Below are positions 7,377-15,014 of a stretch of 64,000 nt of DNA, one piece after another. Source of the DNA: Sulfurovum sp. UBA4779 (lineage in GTDB: Bacteria > Campylobacterota > Campylobacteria > Campylobacterales > Sulfurovaceae); the NCBI GenBank assembly GCA_002403155.1, contig DHHF01000013.1, positions 1-64,000 of the forward strand. The letters run 5' to 3'. Each line of letters begins with the position of its first letter. The first letter of the stretch is position 1. A program made the translations under genes and the position numbers. The notes beneath the pieces were generated by a model, which made no database searches, was not told the DNA's origin, and was given only the letters and a program-made list of their open reading frames with translations.

Positions 7377-7919
7377 TTATAGCCCGGGCGGAATCTTTGA
7401 GCGCATCATTTCCCTTCTATCCAGTTTGCGTCCATCTACGATGAAGGTACCGTCACCGACGGCGTGAAAGGTCCGCTTCTCTTTGCGTGCGCTGTTGCAG
7501 TAAGCGGCGATACCCTCCAGGATGATGATATTGTGCTTTTTGATGATATCGGTCACTTTGCACTCGATATTTGCCAGGCATTCTTCGATGAGGGGCGCTT
7601 TGACATATTTCCCCTTCACCGGGGTCAGGGCGAACTTTTCAAATTTGTCCGTATCTTTGCCCGAACAGGTCCCGATCCCAATGACTTTATCAAGCATGTC
7701 AACCGCGGGGATCGCGATGACGCACTCTTTCTTTTTCTTAAGAGCGGCGAATGAATGGTTCCATGGGCCTGTGGTGATGGCGAAGATCGGAGTAAAGTCC
7801 ATCACCATCGTCCATGAGATGGTCATGATGTTGTGCTTTTTTCCGTCGTCGGTGGTGATGAGCACGACCGGGCCCGGTTCCATCAGCGTGAACGCTTTGC
7901 TGATCTGCATTTCTTCCAT
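7377..7919 (-). CDS. Flavin reductase-like FMN-binding protein
   Basis: This 180-residue protein of the flavin reductase / FMN-binding split-barrel family has NIMTISWTMVMDFTPIFAI near the N terminus, corresponding to the flavin-phosphate loop. GIGTCSGKDTDKFEKF sits in the middle, typical of the DIM6/NTAB-like group. Such proteins reduce FMN with NAD(P)H or act as small flavoproteins. AGGAGG precedes the ATG by six bases. It is transcribed in the same direction as desulforubrerythrin but 156 bases upstream of it, so a shared operon is unclear. Confidence 0.8.
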   Translation of the reverse strand: MEEMQISKAFTLMEPGPVVLITTDDGKKHNIMTISWTMVMDFTPIFAITTGPWNHSFAALKKKKECVIAIPAVDMLDKVIGIGTCSGKDTDKFEKFALTPVKGKYVKAPLIEECLANIECKVTDIIKKHNIIILEGIAAYCNSARKEKRTFHAVGDGTFIVDGRKLDRREMMRSKIPPGL

Positions 7920-7960
7920 GTCAACCCTCCTGCTTTAGCTGTCGATGAGAGGAATTTTGC

Positions 7961-7998
7961 TCTCTCGTTCCCCCGATCTTCTGATCGGGAATGTAGAT
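7961..7998. repeat. REP-like hairpin element, copy 1
   Basis: The element contains CCCGATC at 7972-7978 paired with GATCGGG at 7983-7989 around a TTCT loop, preceded by TCTCTCGTTC. Copy 2 is at 10541-10579. It lies just beyond the 3' end of a RayT transposase fragment, the usual place for REP sequences that RayT proteins act on. Confidence 0.65.
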
Positions 7999-8010
7999 GT
8001 GAATTTTGCA

Positions 8011-8304
8011 TCACCAGAACCTCTCGATCTCTATGAGTCCATCGATTCCCTCATAATTTCTGGCACTGGAGTATCTCCAATGTTTTGCCTCATCCACATA
8101 GCCTCTTTTAACAGGATTCTGATGGATATAGTTTATCTTGTTTATCATCATAGCATCTGTTTGTATAAGTTTGGGTTGGGTGCCTTCCTGCCATATCTGA
8201 TAGCTTGCTGTAGTCTTATGTGCTTTCTTATAAAAAGCAAACTGTTCAAGTAATGTCGTAGCATTCTCTTTTTGAAGCTGATCTGTCAACACTTTTTGGT
8301 ACAA
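8011..8304 (-). pseudogene. REP-associated tyrosine transposase (RayT), C-terminal fragment
   Basis: This 97-codon fragment contains INYIHQNPVKRGYVDEAKHW and RYSSARNY, the conserved C-terminal block of RayT/Y1 transposases. The N-terminal HUH motif and catalytic Tyr region are missing. The reading frame stays open to the left end of the adjacent IS3-family element, whose arrival probably removed the rest of the gene. The 132 bases at 8113-8244 recur at 13041-13172 with 4 mismatches. Not expected to be functional. Confidence 0.8.
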
Positions 8305-8308
8305 AGAA

Positions 8309-9184
8309 TCAGGCAGAATCTCTAAAGCGAGATTGCCACCACCAAAGTTCCATTTTTAACGGCGCGGTATAATCATTGTAAGAGTGTAACCGCTTGGTAT
8401 TGTAAAACCCGATATAGTACGCTATTGATTGCATTGCCTCCTTTTTTGTTTGAAGTTTTGTCGGATAGATCAGTTCTGTTTTGAGCGTTCCGAAAAAACT
8501 CTCACACGCCGCATTGTCATAGCAGTTCCCTTTGGCGCTCATACTCTGTTGCATTCCATAATTTTTAAGCAGTTCTCGGTATTCGTCAGAAGTATATTGG
8601 CTGCCTCTGTCTGAATGAAAGATAGCGTGGCTGAGCGAACCTCTGCGTGCTTTGGCTTTTCTAAGCGCATCGGCTATGAGCGAGGTTTGCATACGCTCAT
8701 CGATAGACCAGCCCACAACCATCCTTGCATACAGATCAATCACCACAGCCAAATAGAGCCATCCTTCATTGGTGTGGATATAGGTGATATCCCCGACATA
8801 TGCTTCGTTGGGAGCGGAGGCATAAAAGTCCTGATCCAGCAGGTTGGGGCTGACGGGATAGTTGTGCTTGCTATTTGTCGTTTGTATCCTGAAGCGTTGT
8901 TTGCTTCCGGCTTTTAAGCCTTCTTTTCTCATCACTCTTGCAATGCGTCTTCTTGAAACGATCCAGCCGTACTGCAGCTCAAGCACTTTCTTGATGCGTC
9001 TGGTTCCGTAAGTTTTAAAGACACTTTCAAAAATATCTTTAACGTATTTCACAAGATCGCTATCTTCTTTCCTTTCGCCGTATTTCAACCAACGATAATA
9101 CCCATTGCGCGACACTTTCAGCAAAGCGCACATCATAGATACGCTATATTTGCTTTGATGCTCTTGTATCCAGGCGTACTTCAC
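8309..9184 (-). CDS. IS3-family transposase OrfB (DDE integrase catalytic domain)
   Basis: This 291-residue protein has an HTH_21-like region (residues ~45-105) and an rve DDE core (~125-285). The DDE residues are the Asp in YVGDITYIHT, the Asp in FHSDRGSQYTS and the Glu in ACESFFGTLKTE. The frame has a GTG at 9184, but in this family OrfB is normally made as an OrfAB fusion. A slippery A6G lies at 9214-9220, and the -1 frame stays open from there into OrfB. Catalytic residues are intact. Confidence 0.9.
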   Translation of the reverse strand: MKYAWIQEHQSKYSVSMMCALLKVSRNGYYRWLKYGERKEDSDLVKYVKDIFESVFKTYGTRRIKKVLELQYGWIVSRRRIARVMRKEGLKAGSKQRFRIQTTNSKHNYPVSPNLLDQDFYASAPNEAYVGDITYIHTNEGWLYLAVVIDLYARMVVGWSIDERMQTSLIADALRKAKARRGSLSHAIFHSDRGSQYTSDEYRELLKNYGMQQSMSAKGNCYDNAACESFFGTLKTELIYPTKLQTKKEAMQSIAYYIGFYNTKRLHSYNDYTAPLKMELWWWQSRFRDSA

Positions 9185-9340
9185 AGAGCCTCTTTCGCAA
9201 AGTACGCCGTTGCCTTTTTTAGGATTTCACGCTCCTTTTTCAGCAAGGCATTCTCTTTTCTGAGGCGTTTTAGCTCTTCTTCCATACTTTCTTTTTTTAT
9301 CTCTCCGACAGGGTGAACACTATTTTTATCTTTATAAGAA
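9181..9340 (-). pseudogene. IS3-family OrfA, 3' fragment
   Basis: The translation reads SVHPVGEIKKESMEEELKR and then RKENALLKKEREILKKATA, ending in YFAKEAL. This is the leucine-zipper C-terminal half of an IS3 OrfA. The upstream helix-turn-helix is missing. The frameshift heptamer A6G at 9214-9220 is retained. Its stop codon (9181-9183) overlaps the orfB region as usual. Confidence 0.8.
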
Positions 9341-9359
9341 ATGAGCCAATCATTATTTC

Positions 9360-9770
9360 TTAGGTTTTTTTTAATAGTTGTTTACTGTCAGAAAATGGAT
9401 GAACTTCAGTACCTATGCTTAGTTTCAATGAACGATCTCTAAAAAGTCCAAGTTGTGCTTTACTCTTTGAAGATAGTGAACTTCTTTTGATAACTATATT
9501 TCGTGCTTGAACGAAGTTTTTTAGAAGCTTATTAGCTTTCATGTTTTCTTGTTTTTTCAAATACCATTCTTCAAATTCTTTTGGCTTATTTGGCTCTGCT
9601 TGCAGCATAAATGTAATATTTCTAAATGCTTGAATAAAAGCATTTAGATTAAACTGAAATTCCCATGGATTTTGGTAATGTTCCATCATCTTCATTAAAA
9701 AATAATCAGCTTCATTAAACTTATCTTGAGTTGATGGGATAGGATAATTTTCGTCAATATGTCTAGTCAT
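9360..9770 (-). CDS. Hypothetical protein next to IS junction
   Basis: I do not recognise this 136-residue, mostly helical, charged protein. It has no signal peptide or membrane segment. It is AT-rich compared with the flanking core genes, consistent with recent transfer. The 3' end falls in an A8 run. Shifting frame there would continue as NLRNNDWLISYKDKN before entering the OrfA remnant, so the natural C terminus may have been lost through frameshift or insertion. The Shine-Dalgarno sequence AAAGGTAA precedes the ATG. Confidence 0.5.
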   Translation of the reverse strand: MTRHIDENYPIPSTQDKFNEADYFLMKMMEHYQNPWEFQFNLNAFIQAFRNITFMLQAEPNKPKEFEEWYLKKQENMKANKLLKNFVQARNIVIKRSSLSSKSKAQLGLFRDRSLKLSIGTEVHPFSDSKQLLKKT

Positions 9771-9883
9771 ACTTTACCTTTATCTAACTATTTATTAGAG
9801 GAACATAATGTCCTCTATCCCCTTTATTGAAGTGTTAATAGTATACAAAAAATGTCCGGCTATTTCAAGAAATATTACAATTT

Positions 9884-9915
9884 TCTCGTTTCAATCGTCC
9901 CCGATGGGAACGAGA
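9884..9915. repeat. Inverted pair of the TCTCGTT motif found in the REP-like element
   Basis: TCTCGTT at 9884-9890 is inverted as AACGAGA at 9909-9915. The same TCTCGTT word begins both REP-like elements. It may be a degenerate REP pair flanking the methyltransferase gene. Support is limited to this short match. Confidence 0.3.
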
Positions 9916-9963
9916 GACGAACACGAAATATGTTTATTTAAACGAGGAAACCCCATACTGCCG

Positions 9964-10533
9964 TTAGAGCGTAGCGCTGACGGTATAGCGCCATTTATGC
10001 TTGTTGATTTGCACCGTAAAACCGTAACCTTCAAGCACTTCTTGCAGTACGCTTGGCTCATAAAAATTGGCAGGCTCGCCGAAGAGTTTTTCCATCCGGC
10101 AGATGCTCTTGCCCAAAAACGTGCCTTTGTCAAAATCATAGATAAAAAGCCTTCCGCCCTTTTTGAGCACCCGCACGACCTCTCTAAATGCGGCGTCGGG
10201 GTCGTTGAAATGGTGCAGCGACTCCCCCATGAAAACCGCGTCGAAACTCTCTTTCTCAAACGGCAGGGCTTCCGCGACCCCTACATGGATTTCCAGATAG
10301 GGCGGCGCGTATTTGAGCATCCCCTCGGCAGGGTCTAGAGCCGTATACTTCAGCGCATCGTTGCACCTGTAGGCGAATTCGCTCATCACTCCCGTACCAG
10401 CCCCGATGTCCAAAACACTCTCTTTGTCGGTAAAGCCCCGCAAAAATACACACAGGTCATCCAATATGGGTTTGGAGTATACGAGCGAGCCGAAATGTTT
10501 AAATATGAACCCGAGATTGTTGAAAGACATCAT
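9964..10533 (-). CDS. Class I SAM-dependent methyltransferase
   Basis: This 189-residue protein of the Methyltransf_11 type has SAM motif I as VLDIGAGTG (~residues 40-48). The acidic residue of motif II is in YTALDPAEGML, and motif IV reads FDAVFMGESLHHF. The substrate is unknown. The ATG at 10533 (followed by a second ATG) is chosen because AGGAG lies correctly before it; a longer frame to 10629 would read through a REP-like hairpin. That hairpin sits in the presumed 5' leader just upstream of the ribosome site and might affect translation. Confidence 0.75.
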   Translation of the reverse strand: MMSFNNLGFIFKHFGSLVYSKPILDDLCVFLRGFTDKESVLDIGAGTGVMSEFAYRCNDALKYTALDPAEGMLKYAPPYLEIHVGVAEALPFEKESFDAVFMGESLHHFNDPDAAFREVVRVLKKGGRLFIYDFDKGTFLGKSICRMEKLFGEPANFYEPSVLQEVLEGYGFTVQINKHKWRYTVSATL

Positions 10534-10540
10534 AGCTCCT

Positions 10541-10579
10541 TCTCTCGTTCCCGATCTCCTGATCGGGAATGCAGATACT
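10541..10579. repeat. REP-like hairpin element, copy 2
   Basis: TCTCTCGTTC is followed by CCCGATC (10550-10556), a TCCT loop and GATCGGG (10561-10567), then AATGCAGAT. This is nearly the same as copy 1 at 7961. It ends a few bases upstream of the Shine-Dalgarno sequence of the methyltransferase gene. Confidence 0.65.
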
Positions 10580-10692
10580 ACATTATAACGTAATGGCATA
10601 TGGATACCTATAATGTCCCCGTTTGTCAAGACAGATTTTTGAGAACTTTAGATATACAAACGAGGAATGCAATATATCTTAAAAAGTTTAAG

Positions 10693-10721
10693 CTATCACC
10701 CCCCCCATTTTGTGATATAGT
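10693..10721 (+). promoter_or_regulatory. Promoter with a C8 tract in the -35/-10 spacer
   Basis: A -10 like TATAGT lies at 10716-10721. Seventeen bases upstream is the weak -35 region CTATCA (10693-10698). Eight consecutive C residues at 10699-10706 fall inside the spacer. Homopolymeric C/G tracts in this phylum commonly change length by slippage, which here would change spacer length and promoter strength for the secreted-protein operon at 10755. Confidence 0.5.
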
Positions 10722-10754
10722 CAAATATATTCGTTTTTATAAGGAGAAAATATT

Positions 10755-11624
10755 ATGAAAAAGTTAGCTTTCATTATTCTGATGGGGTCTCTTGTGACAT
10801 CTGCATTTGCCAAAGGGATCGATATTACCCAGTCCAAAGAAACCGAGCAGAGCGTCATCGTATCGCTCACTCCCAAGCCTGCTTTTATGGATACCGATCG
10901 GAATGTTACGCTTGAAGCAGTGTTTAATGTACTGCTGGATGAAACATCCGTACAAAAAAACAATATCAAACTCAAAAAGATCACAGAAAACAAAGAGAGT
11001 ACGGTAAATGGAGAAGTAGCATATGATGCCGCCAAAAATGCAGTGACTTTCAAACCCAGCACTTTACTAACCCATGGATACTACGAAGTGGAGTTCAAAA
11101 GTCTTAAAGCAACTAAAGCCGATAAAGACCAACAAATTAAAGAGATTAAATACCGTTTTTATGTCCCAGAAGTGATTAATGGATATAAACTCCCGGTTGA
11201 GCCAGACCCAGCTGTGAACAATGCTACTTTACTTGGGGTTGACTCTAACGATAATGGCGTAAGGGATGATGTGGAGAGAAAAATTGTTATTCAATATGTC
11301 AAACCTATTGAAATAGAACTTATGTTGTCCTATGTTAGAAAACATCAGGAAATGTTAACAGATCCTGTTGGCTCTGCTATAGAGTCTGAGAAAAAAATGT
11401 CAAAAGTCATTGACTGTAGTCTTTATTTAGATGATTATGGGATACGCATTGATGATATGGTAAGCTTTACAGAGAACAATATCTACAACACAAAAGAGCG
11501 TGTAAAGGCGTATCTTGATTTTAACCAAGCGTTAAGTGGCGGAGTATATGGTAGTGGACCTGCAGACTGGAATGCAAAGGCCTGTGATTTTGATGTGGAA
11601 CAAATGCTGAAGGATAGAAAATGA
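10755..11624 (+). CDS. Secreted protein with bacterial Ig-like (SbsA/Big_5-type) domain
   Basis: This 289-residue protein has a Sec signal peptide ending at AFA (residues 1-19). Residues ~30-137 look like a Big_5/SbsA Ig-like fold (VSLTPKPAFMDTDRNVTLEA, then VTFKPSTLLTHGYYEVEFKS). A segment LGVDSNDNGVRDDVERKI (~residues 160-177) resembles the Ca-binding-like DxNxDGxxDD repeats of envelope proteins. The last ~100 residues are helical and unrecognised. AAGGAGA precedes the ATG. The stop overlaps the ATG of the lipase-like gene (ATGA at 11621-11624), so the two products are probably made together and may interact in the periplasm. Function unknown. Confidence 0.7.
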   Translation: MKKLAFIILMGSLVTSAFAKGIDITQSKETEQSVIVSLTPKPAFMDTDRNVTLEAVFNVLLDETSVQKNNIKLKKITENKESTVNGEVAYDAAKNAVTFKPSTLLTHGYYEVEFKSLKATKADKDQQIKEIKYRFYVPEVINGYKLPVEPDPAVNNATLLGVDSNDNGVRDDVERKIVIQYVKPIEIELMLSYVRKHQEMLTDPVGSAIESEKKMSKVIDCSLYLDDYGIRIDDMVSFTENNIYNTKERVKAYLDFNQALSGGVYGSGPADWNAKACDFDVEQMLKDRK

Positions 11625-13009
11625 AGTTTATTCTTAAAATAGTATTGATATCAATACTATTCTTTAGCTCAATTTTACTTGCAAATATTGATGAATGCAA
11701 AAGTGATCTTTATTATGCCAACGGTATTATGATGAATGAAACGGAACAGAATGCAACTCGTATGTGGAAATTTACTGTAAAAGATTTATTGTCTGCAAAA
11801 CCAGACTTGTTTGGCAAGATAGCAGGTGTAAAGATTGCGTATAACCGATCACAATGGTTTATGGATGATGTTACAGAGTCGTTTGAACAAATGATGAGCA
11901 ATGAATGGGGCTGGCAAGCCTTTTCTCTTTATTTTGGCATATATTTGACCGATAAAGGCTTTCAGGAAGACTGGATACCACATATTGAAGATTTAAATAA
12001 GCAAATAAACAGCTATAAAGAGAGTATTGGGTTAGGTCATGGCATGATTGTGTTGGCTCATTCTCAGGGTAATTTCTATACCAATGAAGCCTATGATGGA
12101 CTGGATGATTGGATGAAATCCTATTTTCACATGATGGGTGTAGCTACGCCTGCCGACCATGCTGCAGGAGATGGTCCTTATGTAAAGTTTCATAACGATA
12201 TTATCAATTTAATTCCAACTTCTCTGCCATCAAATAGAGAAGATACAAGACATCACGGGTTTCCATCATATGATGCACATGATTTTTTTTAGAGTTATCT
12301 AAAAGAGGTAACAACCCAAGGTGATATTGTTGGGTTTATTGAACAAAAAATAGAAGAACACACAAATGCTCCAACTCAATGGGAAACCGACCAAGAATTT
12401 GAACTAAATACCTGCAATTATCGCATCACCGTCAAGCATCGTTTTGATCCAGAGATCATTATGGATGAAATGGTCTATCCTTTCGCACCAAGCAAAAAAC
12501 TCTACCAAGTAAACGGAGAATGGGTTAAAGCTTCTTGTGGTGGGGAGAATATCTCAGGAGAGGGGCATGACATTCCTTCATGGGATGGGAAACAAGATAA
12601 TGAGTGCCTAATGATCGATAATCCGCAGGAGGAGAAGATAGTAGGAAAGGAAGAAATGCCAAATCATTTAAGTTTTTACTTAGATGCACGGGTAATACCT
12701 ACCTTTTCTGGGTTTTTAGTTTCACATGATTGTGTTCCTGATGGAGGTTGTTTGGATACTAATTTGCCACCATTTGTTACTTGCCCTAATGCATGGGAAC
12801 AAGCTGCAAATAGACATAGTGGGCAAAAGCAATATGTAGATAATTATATTTCAAGTGTAATAAGTGAAGCTATTAATAAATATGGAGAAGATGCATTCAC
12901 TATTTCTTATTCACATGAAGAAAGTCAGAGAACATGCTCTAATAATGAGTGCAATATTCATACTTGGCATTGTTTTGCATCACAGGGTGTACATTTGCAT
13001 AAAAAATAA
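11621..13009 (+). pseudogene. Secreted alpha/beta-hydrolase (lipase-like) gene split by an in-frame TAG
   Basis: One continuous reading frame of 462 codons is interrupted only by TAG at 12290-12292. The first part (223 residues) has a signal peptide (to SILLA, residue ~21) and the nucleophile-elbow-like LAHSQGNFYTNEAY, as in lipases and esterases. After the TAG, 56 sense codons in the same frame lead straight to the first downstream ATG at 12461. The remaining 182 codons form a Cys-containing C-terminal domain. A frameshift in the T8 run would not keep the same frame, so a base substitution (for example AAG or GAG to TAG) or readthrough is the simplest reading. The truncated N-terminal product could still be made. 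It overlaps the upstream Ig-like protein gene by 4 bases. Confidence 0.7.
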
Positions 13010-13040
13010 TTTTATGAAGTTTTCTTTCTCCTGCCACCAG

Positions 13041-13172
13041 CAGGGTTCTGATGGATATAGTTTATCTTGTTTATCATCATAGCATCTGTTTGTATAAGTT
13101 TGGGTTGGGCGCCTTCCTGCCATATCTGATAGCTTGCTGTAGTCTTATGCGCTTTCTTGTAAAAAGCAAACT
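13041..13172 (-). pseudogene. Second RayT transposase fragment (132-bp direct repeat of 8113-8244)
   Basis: This stretch matches 8113-8244 at 128 of 132 positions in the same orientation. It encodes part of the same RayT C-terminal region and has lost both ends. Together the copies bound about 4.9 kb of accessory DNA. Confidence 0.8.
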
Positions 13173-13269
13173 GATCGAACAAATGTTTTCATAGGCTCTT
13201 TTTCTCTCGCTGCGAAGCCGGAGCTTGGGGATCAAAGAACTGCATGGATATGTCATAAAAGAATTTCAG

Positions 13270-13275
13270 TATAAT
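13270..13275 (+). promoter_or_regulatory. -10 box for the helicase gene
   Basis: TATAAT in the context CAGTATAATACGC lies 27 bases upstream of the chosen ATG at 13303, with AAGGAGG at 13294-13300 between. It supports the internal start rather than the frame beginning at 13225. Confidence 0.6.
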
Positions 13276-13302
13276 ACGCAAAACAGAGTTCAAAAGGAGG
13301 GC

Positions 13303-14595
13303 ATGATGGATAAAACGGATGTGCTCGAAGCCCTCAAACACTCCAATGTCTTTCTCACCGGCGGTGCGGGGGTAGGGAAAAGCTACATTACCAACGAAGT
13401 CATCAGCGACTACCGCAAGCGCGGCAAGCAGGTTGTTGCGCTTGGTTCTACCGGCGTGAGTGCGGTCAACATCGGCGGATTTACGGTGCACAGCTTCTTT
13501 GTTTTTGGCATCGCTTCAAACTTCGAGGAGCTTGCCGCGCACGACAGGCATGCCAAAAAACGTCTGAGCGATCTTAAAAAGGTGCTCAAGGCCACAGATC
13601 TGATCGTCATCGATGAGGTATCGATGGTAAGTGCGGATCTCATGGATATGATCGCCTATCGGCTAAACCATTACGGTTATTTGGGCAAAATACTTTTTGT
13701 CGGAGATTTTTTCCAGCTTCCGCCGATACAGAAAACCACCTCTGCATCGCACCTTTTTGCTGACAGGCTTTATGCGTTTGAGAGTTCTGCATGGGAGGCA
13801 TTTGGCCTGACGATCATAGAGCTTACGCAAATGAAGCGTACGCAGGATGCAGAGTTTACCCATATCCTCGATAAAGTTCGCAGGGGTATTTGCGATGATG
13901 AGGTCACCCTTTATATGCAGCGGCTGTGGAATACCCCGATGTCCAAAGAAGAGCCGACGTATCTTTTCGGGCGCAATGCCGAAGTAGAGCAGACCAACAG
14001 GGCAAGGATCAATGCGCTTGAAAGCGAAGAGACGATCCTCTTTGCCGATCTGACGATGCACGAAAAAGTTCACGAAAAGAAACTTTCCGGATGGAAAACG
14101 ATGCTGCCCATCTCTGAGCATCTGACGCTCAAAGTGGGGGTTCCCATTCTCTTTACGGTCAACAAATGGGGAAAGTTTGTTAACGGCGAGAGGGGAGTGC
14201 TTGCAAAGATTGAAGAGGATTATCTTGTCATTGAGAAAGAAGAGGGGTTTGTACGGGTAGAACGTCATGATTTTGATCTTTTGGATATGGAGGTAGACAA
14301 AGAGGGCGCCATGCAAAGCGTCTCTTTGGCGACGCTTTCGCAGTTTCCCGTCAAACTTGCTTACGCGGTGACGATCCACAAATCCCAAGGGATGAGCATC
14401 GACCGTTTGGTTTGCAATGTAGACCATATCTTTGCGCCAAGCCAGTTTTATGTGGCGATATCACGGGCGATCGACCCCAAAAAACTTCGTATTGATTTCA
14501 ATCGGGGCGATCTGACCAGTTATCTTAAACGCGTGATCCGTGTCGATCAAAGAGTGGCAGACTATTATGAGCGTATTGCCAAAACTTCAAAATAG
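13303..14595 (+). CDS. PIF1/RecD-like superfamily 1 DNA helicase (AAA ATPase)
   Basis: This 430-residue SF1B-type helicase has Walker A GGAGVGKS near residues 20-27, Walker B LIVIDEVSM, and motif III-like FVGDFFQLPP. The C-terminal UvrD_C_2 part reads YAVTIHKSQGMS and FYVAISRA. These are the PIF1/RecD2 signatures, so it is expected to unwind DNA 5' to 3' (for example at G-quadruplexes or stalled forks). The start at 13303 is set by a strong AAGGAGG; codons upstream belong to the promoter. It is convergent with the NifU-like gene, with 3 bases between. Confidence 0.88.
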   Translation: MMDKTDVLEALKHSNVFLTGGAGVGKSYITNEVISDYRKRGKQVVALGSTGVSAVNIGGFTVHSFFVFGIASNFEELAAHDRHAKKRLSDLKKVLKATDLIVIDEVSMVSADLMDMIAYRLNHYGYLGKILFVGDFFQLPPIQKTTSASHLFADRLYAFESSAWEAFGLTIIELTQMKRTQDAEFTHILDKVRRGICDDEVTLYMQRLWNTPMSKEEPTYLFGRNAEVEQTNRARINALESEETILFADLTMHEKVHEKKLSGWKTMLPISEHLTLKVGVPILFTVNKWGKFVNGERGVLAKIEEDYLVIEKEEGFVRVERHDFDLLDMEVDKEGAMQSVSLATLSQFPVKLAYAVTIHKSQGMSIDRLVCNVDHIFAPSQFYVAISRAIDPKKLRIDFNRGDLTSYLKRVIRVDQRVADYYERIAKTSK

Positions 14596-14598
14596 GGC

Positions 14599-14937
14599 TT
14601 AAAAGTATTTTTTCACTTTGTCGAACAGTTTCTCTTTTTTGGTATTTTCCTCTTCGCTATAGCAGTCTTCGGGAAGCGCATTTTCGCTTGTTCCGTCCAC
14701 GTTCACGACATTCAGCTCAGGATGGATCAATTCCTGCAGCTGTCGCTGAACGACCATTTTTGTCGTCATGAGGCTCATGCTGCATCCGTGGCAAGTCCCG
14801 GTAAGTTCGATATAGACCGTACCATGTCCCACCCCCAGCAATTTGATGCCTCCGCCGTGCGAGTTTACATAGGCAGCAACTTTTGGGAGATTGCTTTTAA
14901 CGGCATGGTAGATTTCATCATCGGTAAACGGTATCAT
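14599..14937 (-). CDS. NifU C-terminal domain Fe-S scaffold protein
   Basis: This ~112-residue protein contains the NifU-C/Nfu fold: GGGIKLLGVGHGTVYIELTG followed by the CxxC (CHGCSMS) that binds a 4Fe-4S cluster between two subunits. It should carry Fe-S clusters to target enzymes. The C-terminal ~40 residues are acidic then basic and outside the domain. An ATG at 14943 is only two bases from the Shine-Dalgarno sequence AAGGA, so the next ATG (14937) is preferred. Confidence 0.85.
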   Translation of the reverse strand: MIPFTDDEIYHAVKSNLPKVAAYVNSHGGGIKLLGVGHGTVYIELTGTCHGCSMSLMTTKMVVQRQLQELIHPELNVVNVDGTSENALPEDCYSEEENTKKEKLFDKVKKYF

Positions 14938-14981
14938 GATCATTATCCTTTATTATAAAAATATTAATTTGGAGTAATATA

Positions 14982-15005
14982 AGTCCTTTTTCCTTAAAAA
15001 GGACT
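14982..15005 (-). terminator. Intrinsic terminator-like hairpin after MFS gene
   Basis: AGTCCTTTTT at 14982-14991 pairs with AAAAAGGACT at 14996-15005 around a CCTT loop. It lies just beyond the stop of the leftward MFS gene and before the NifU-like gene, separating their transcripts. Confidence 0.6.
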
Positions 15006-15014
15006 AAAATACTC

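Larger units (their letters stand above)
8309..9340 (-). mobile_element. IS3-family insertion sequence, truncated at its 5' end
   Basis: The element contains a complete orfB, the 3' part of orfA and a programmed-frameshift site. The N-terminal half of orfA (helix-turn-helix) and hence the left terminal repeat are absent; at ~9340 the sequence gives way to an unrelated ORF. The right end lies somewhere between 8304 and ~8345, where orfB overlaps the RayT fragment frame. Because terminal repeats cannot both be found, the element is probably immobile by itself. Confidence 0.8.

Noticed and set aside
9771..9963. Possible attachment site or small gene between the orphan ORF and the methyltransferase
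   Set aside because: Only a short inverted TCTCGTT pair is present; there is no tRNA, integrase or plausible reading frame.
13225..13302. N-terminal extension of the helicase from the first ATG in frame
   Set aside because: It includes the TATAAT promoter, lacks homology, and a strong Shine-Dalgarno sequence precedes the later ATG.
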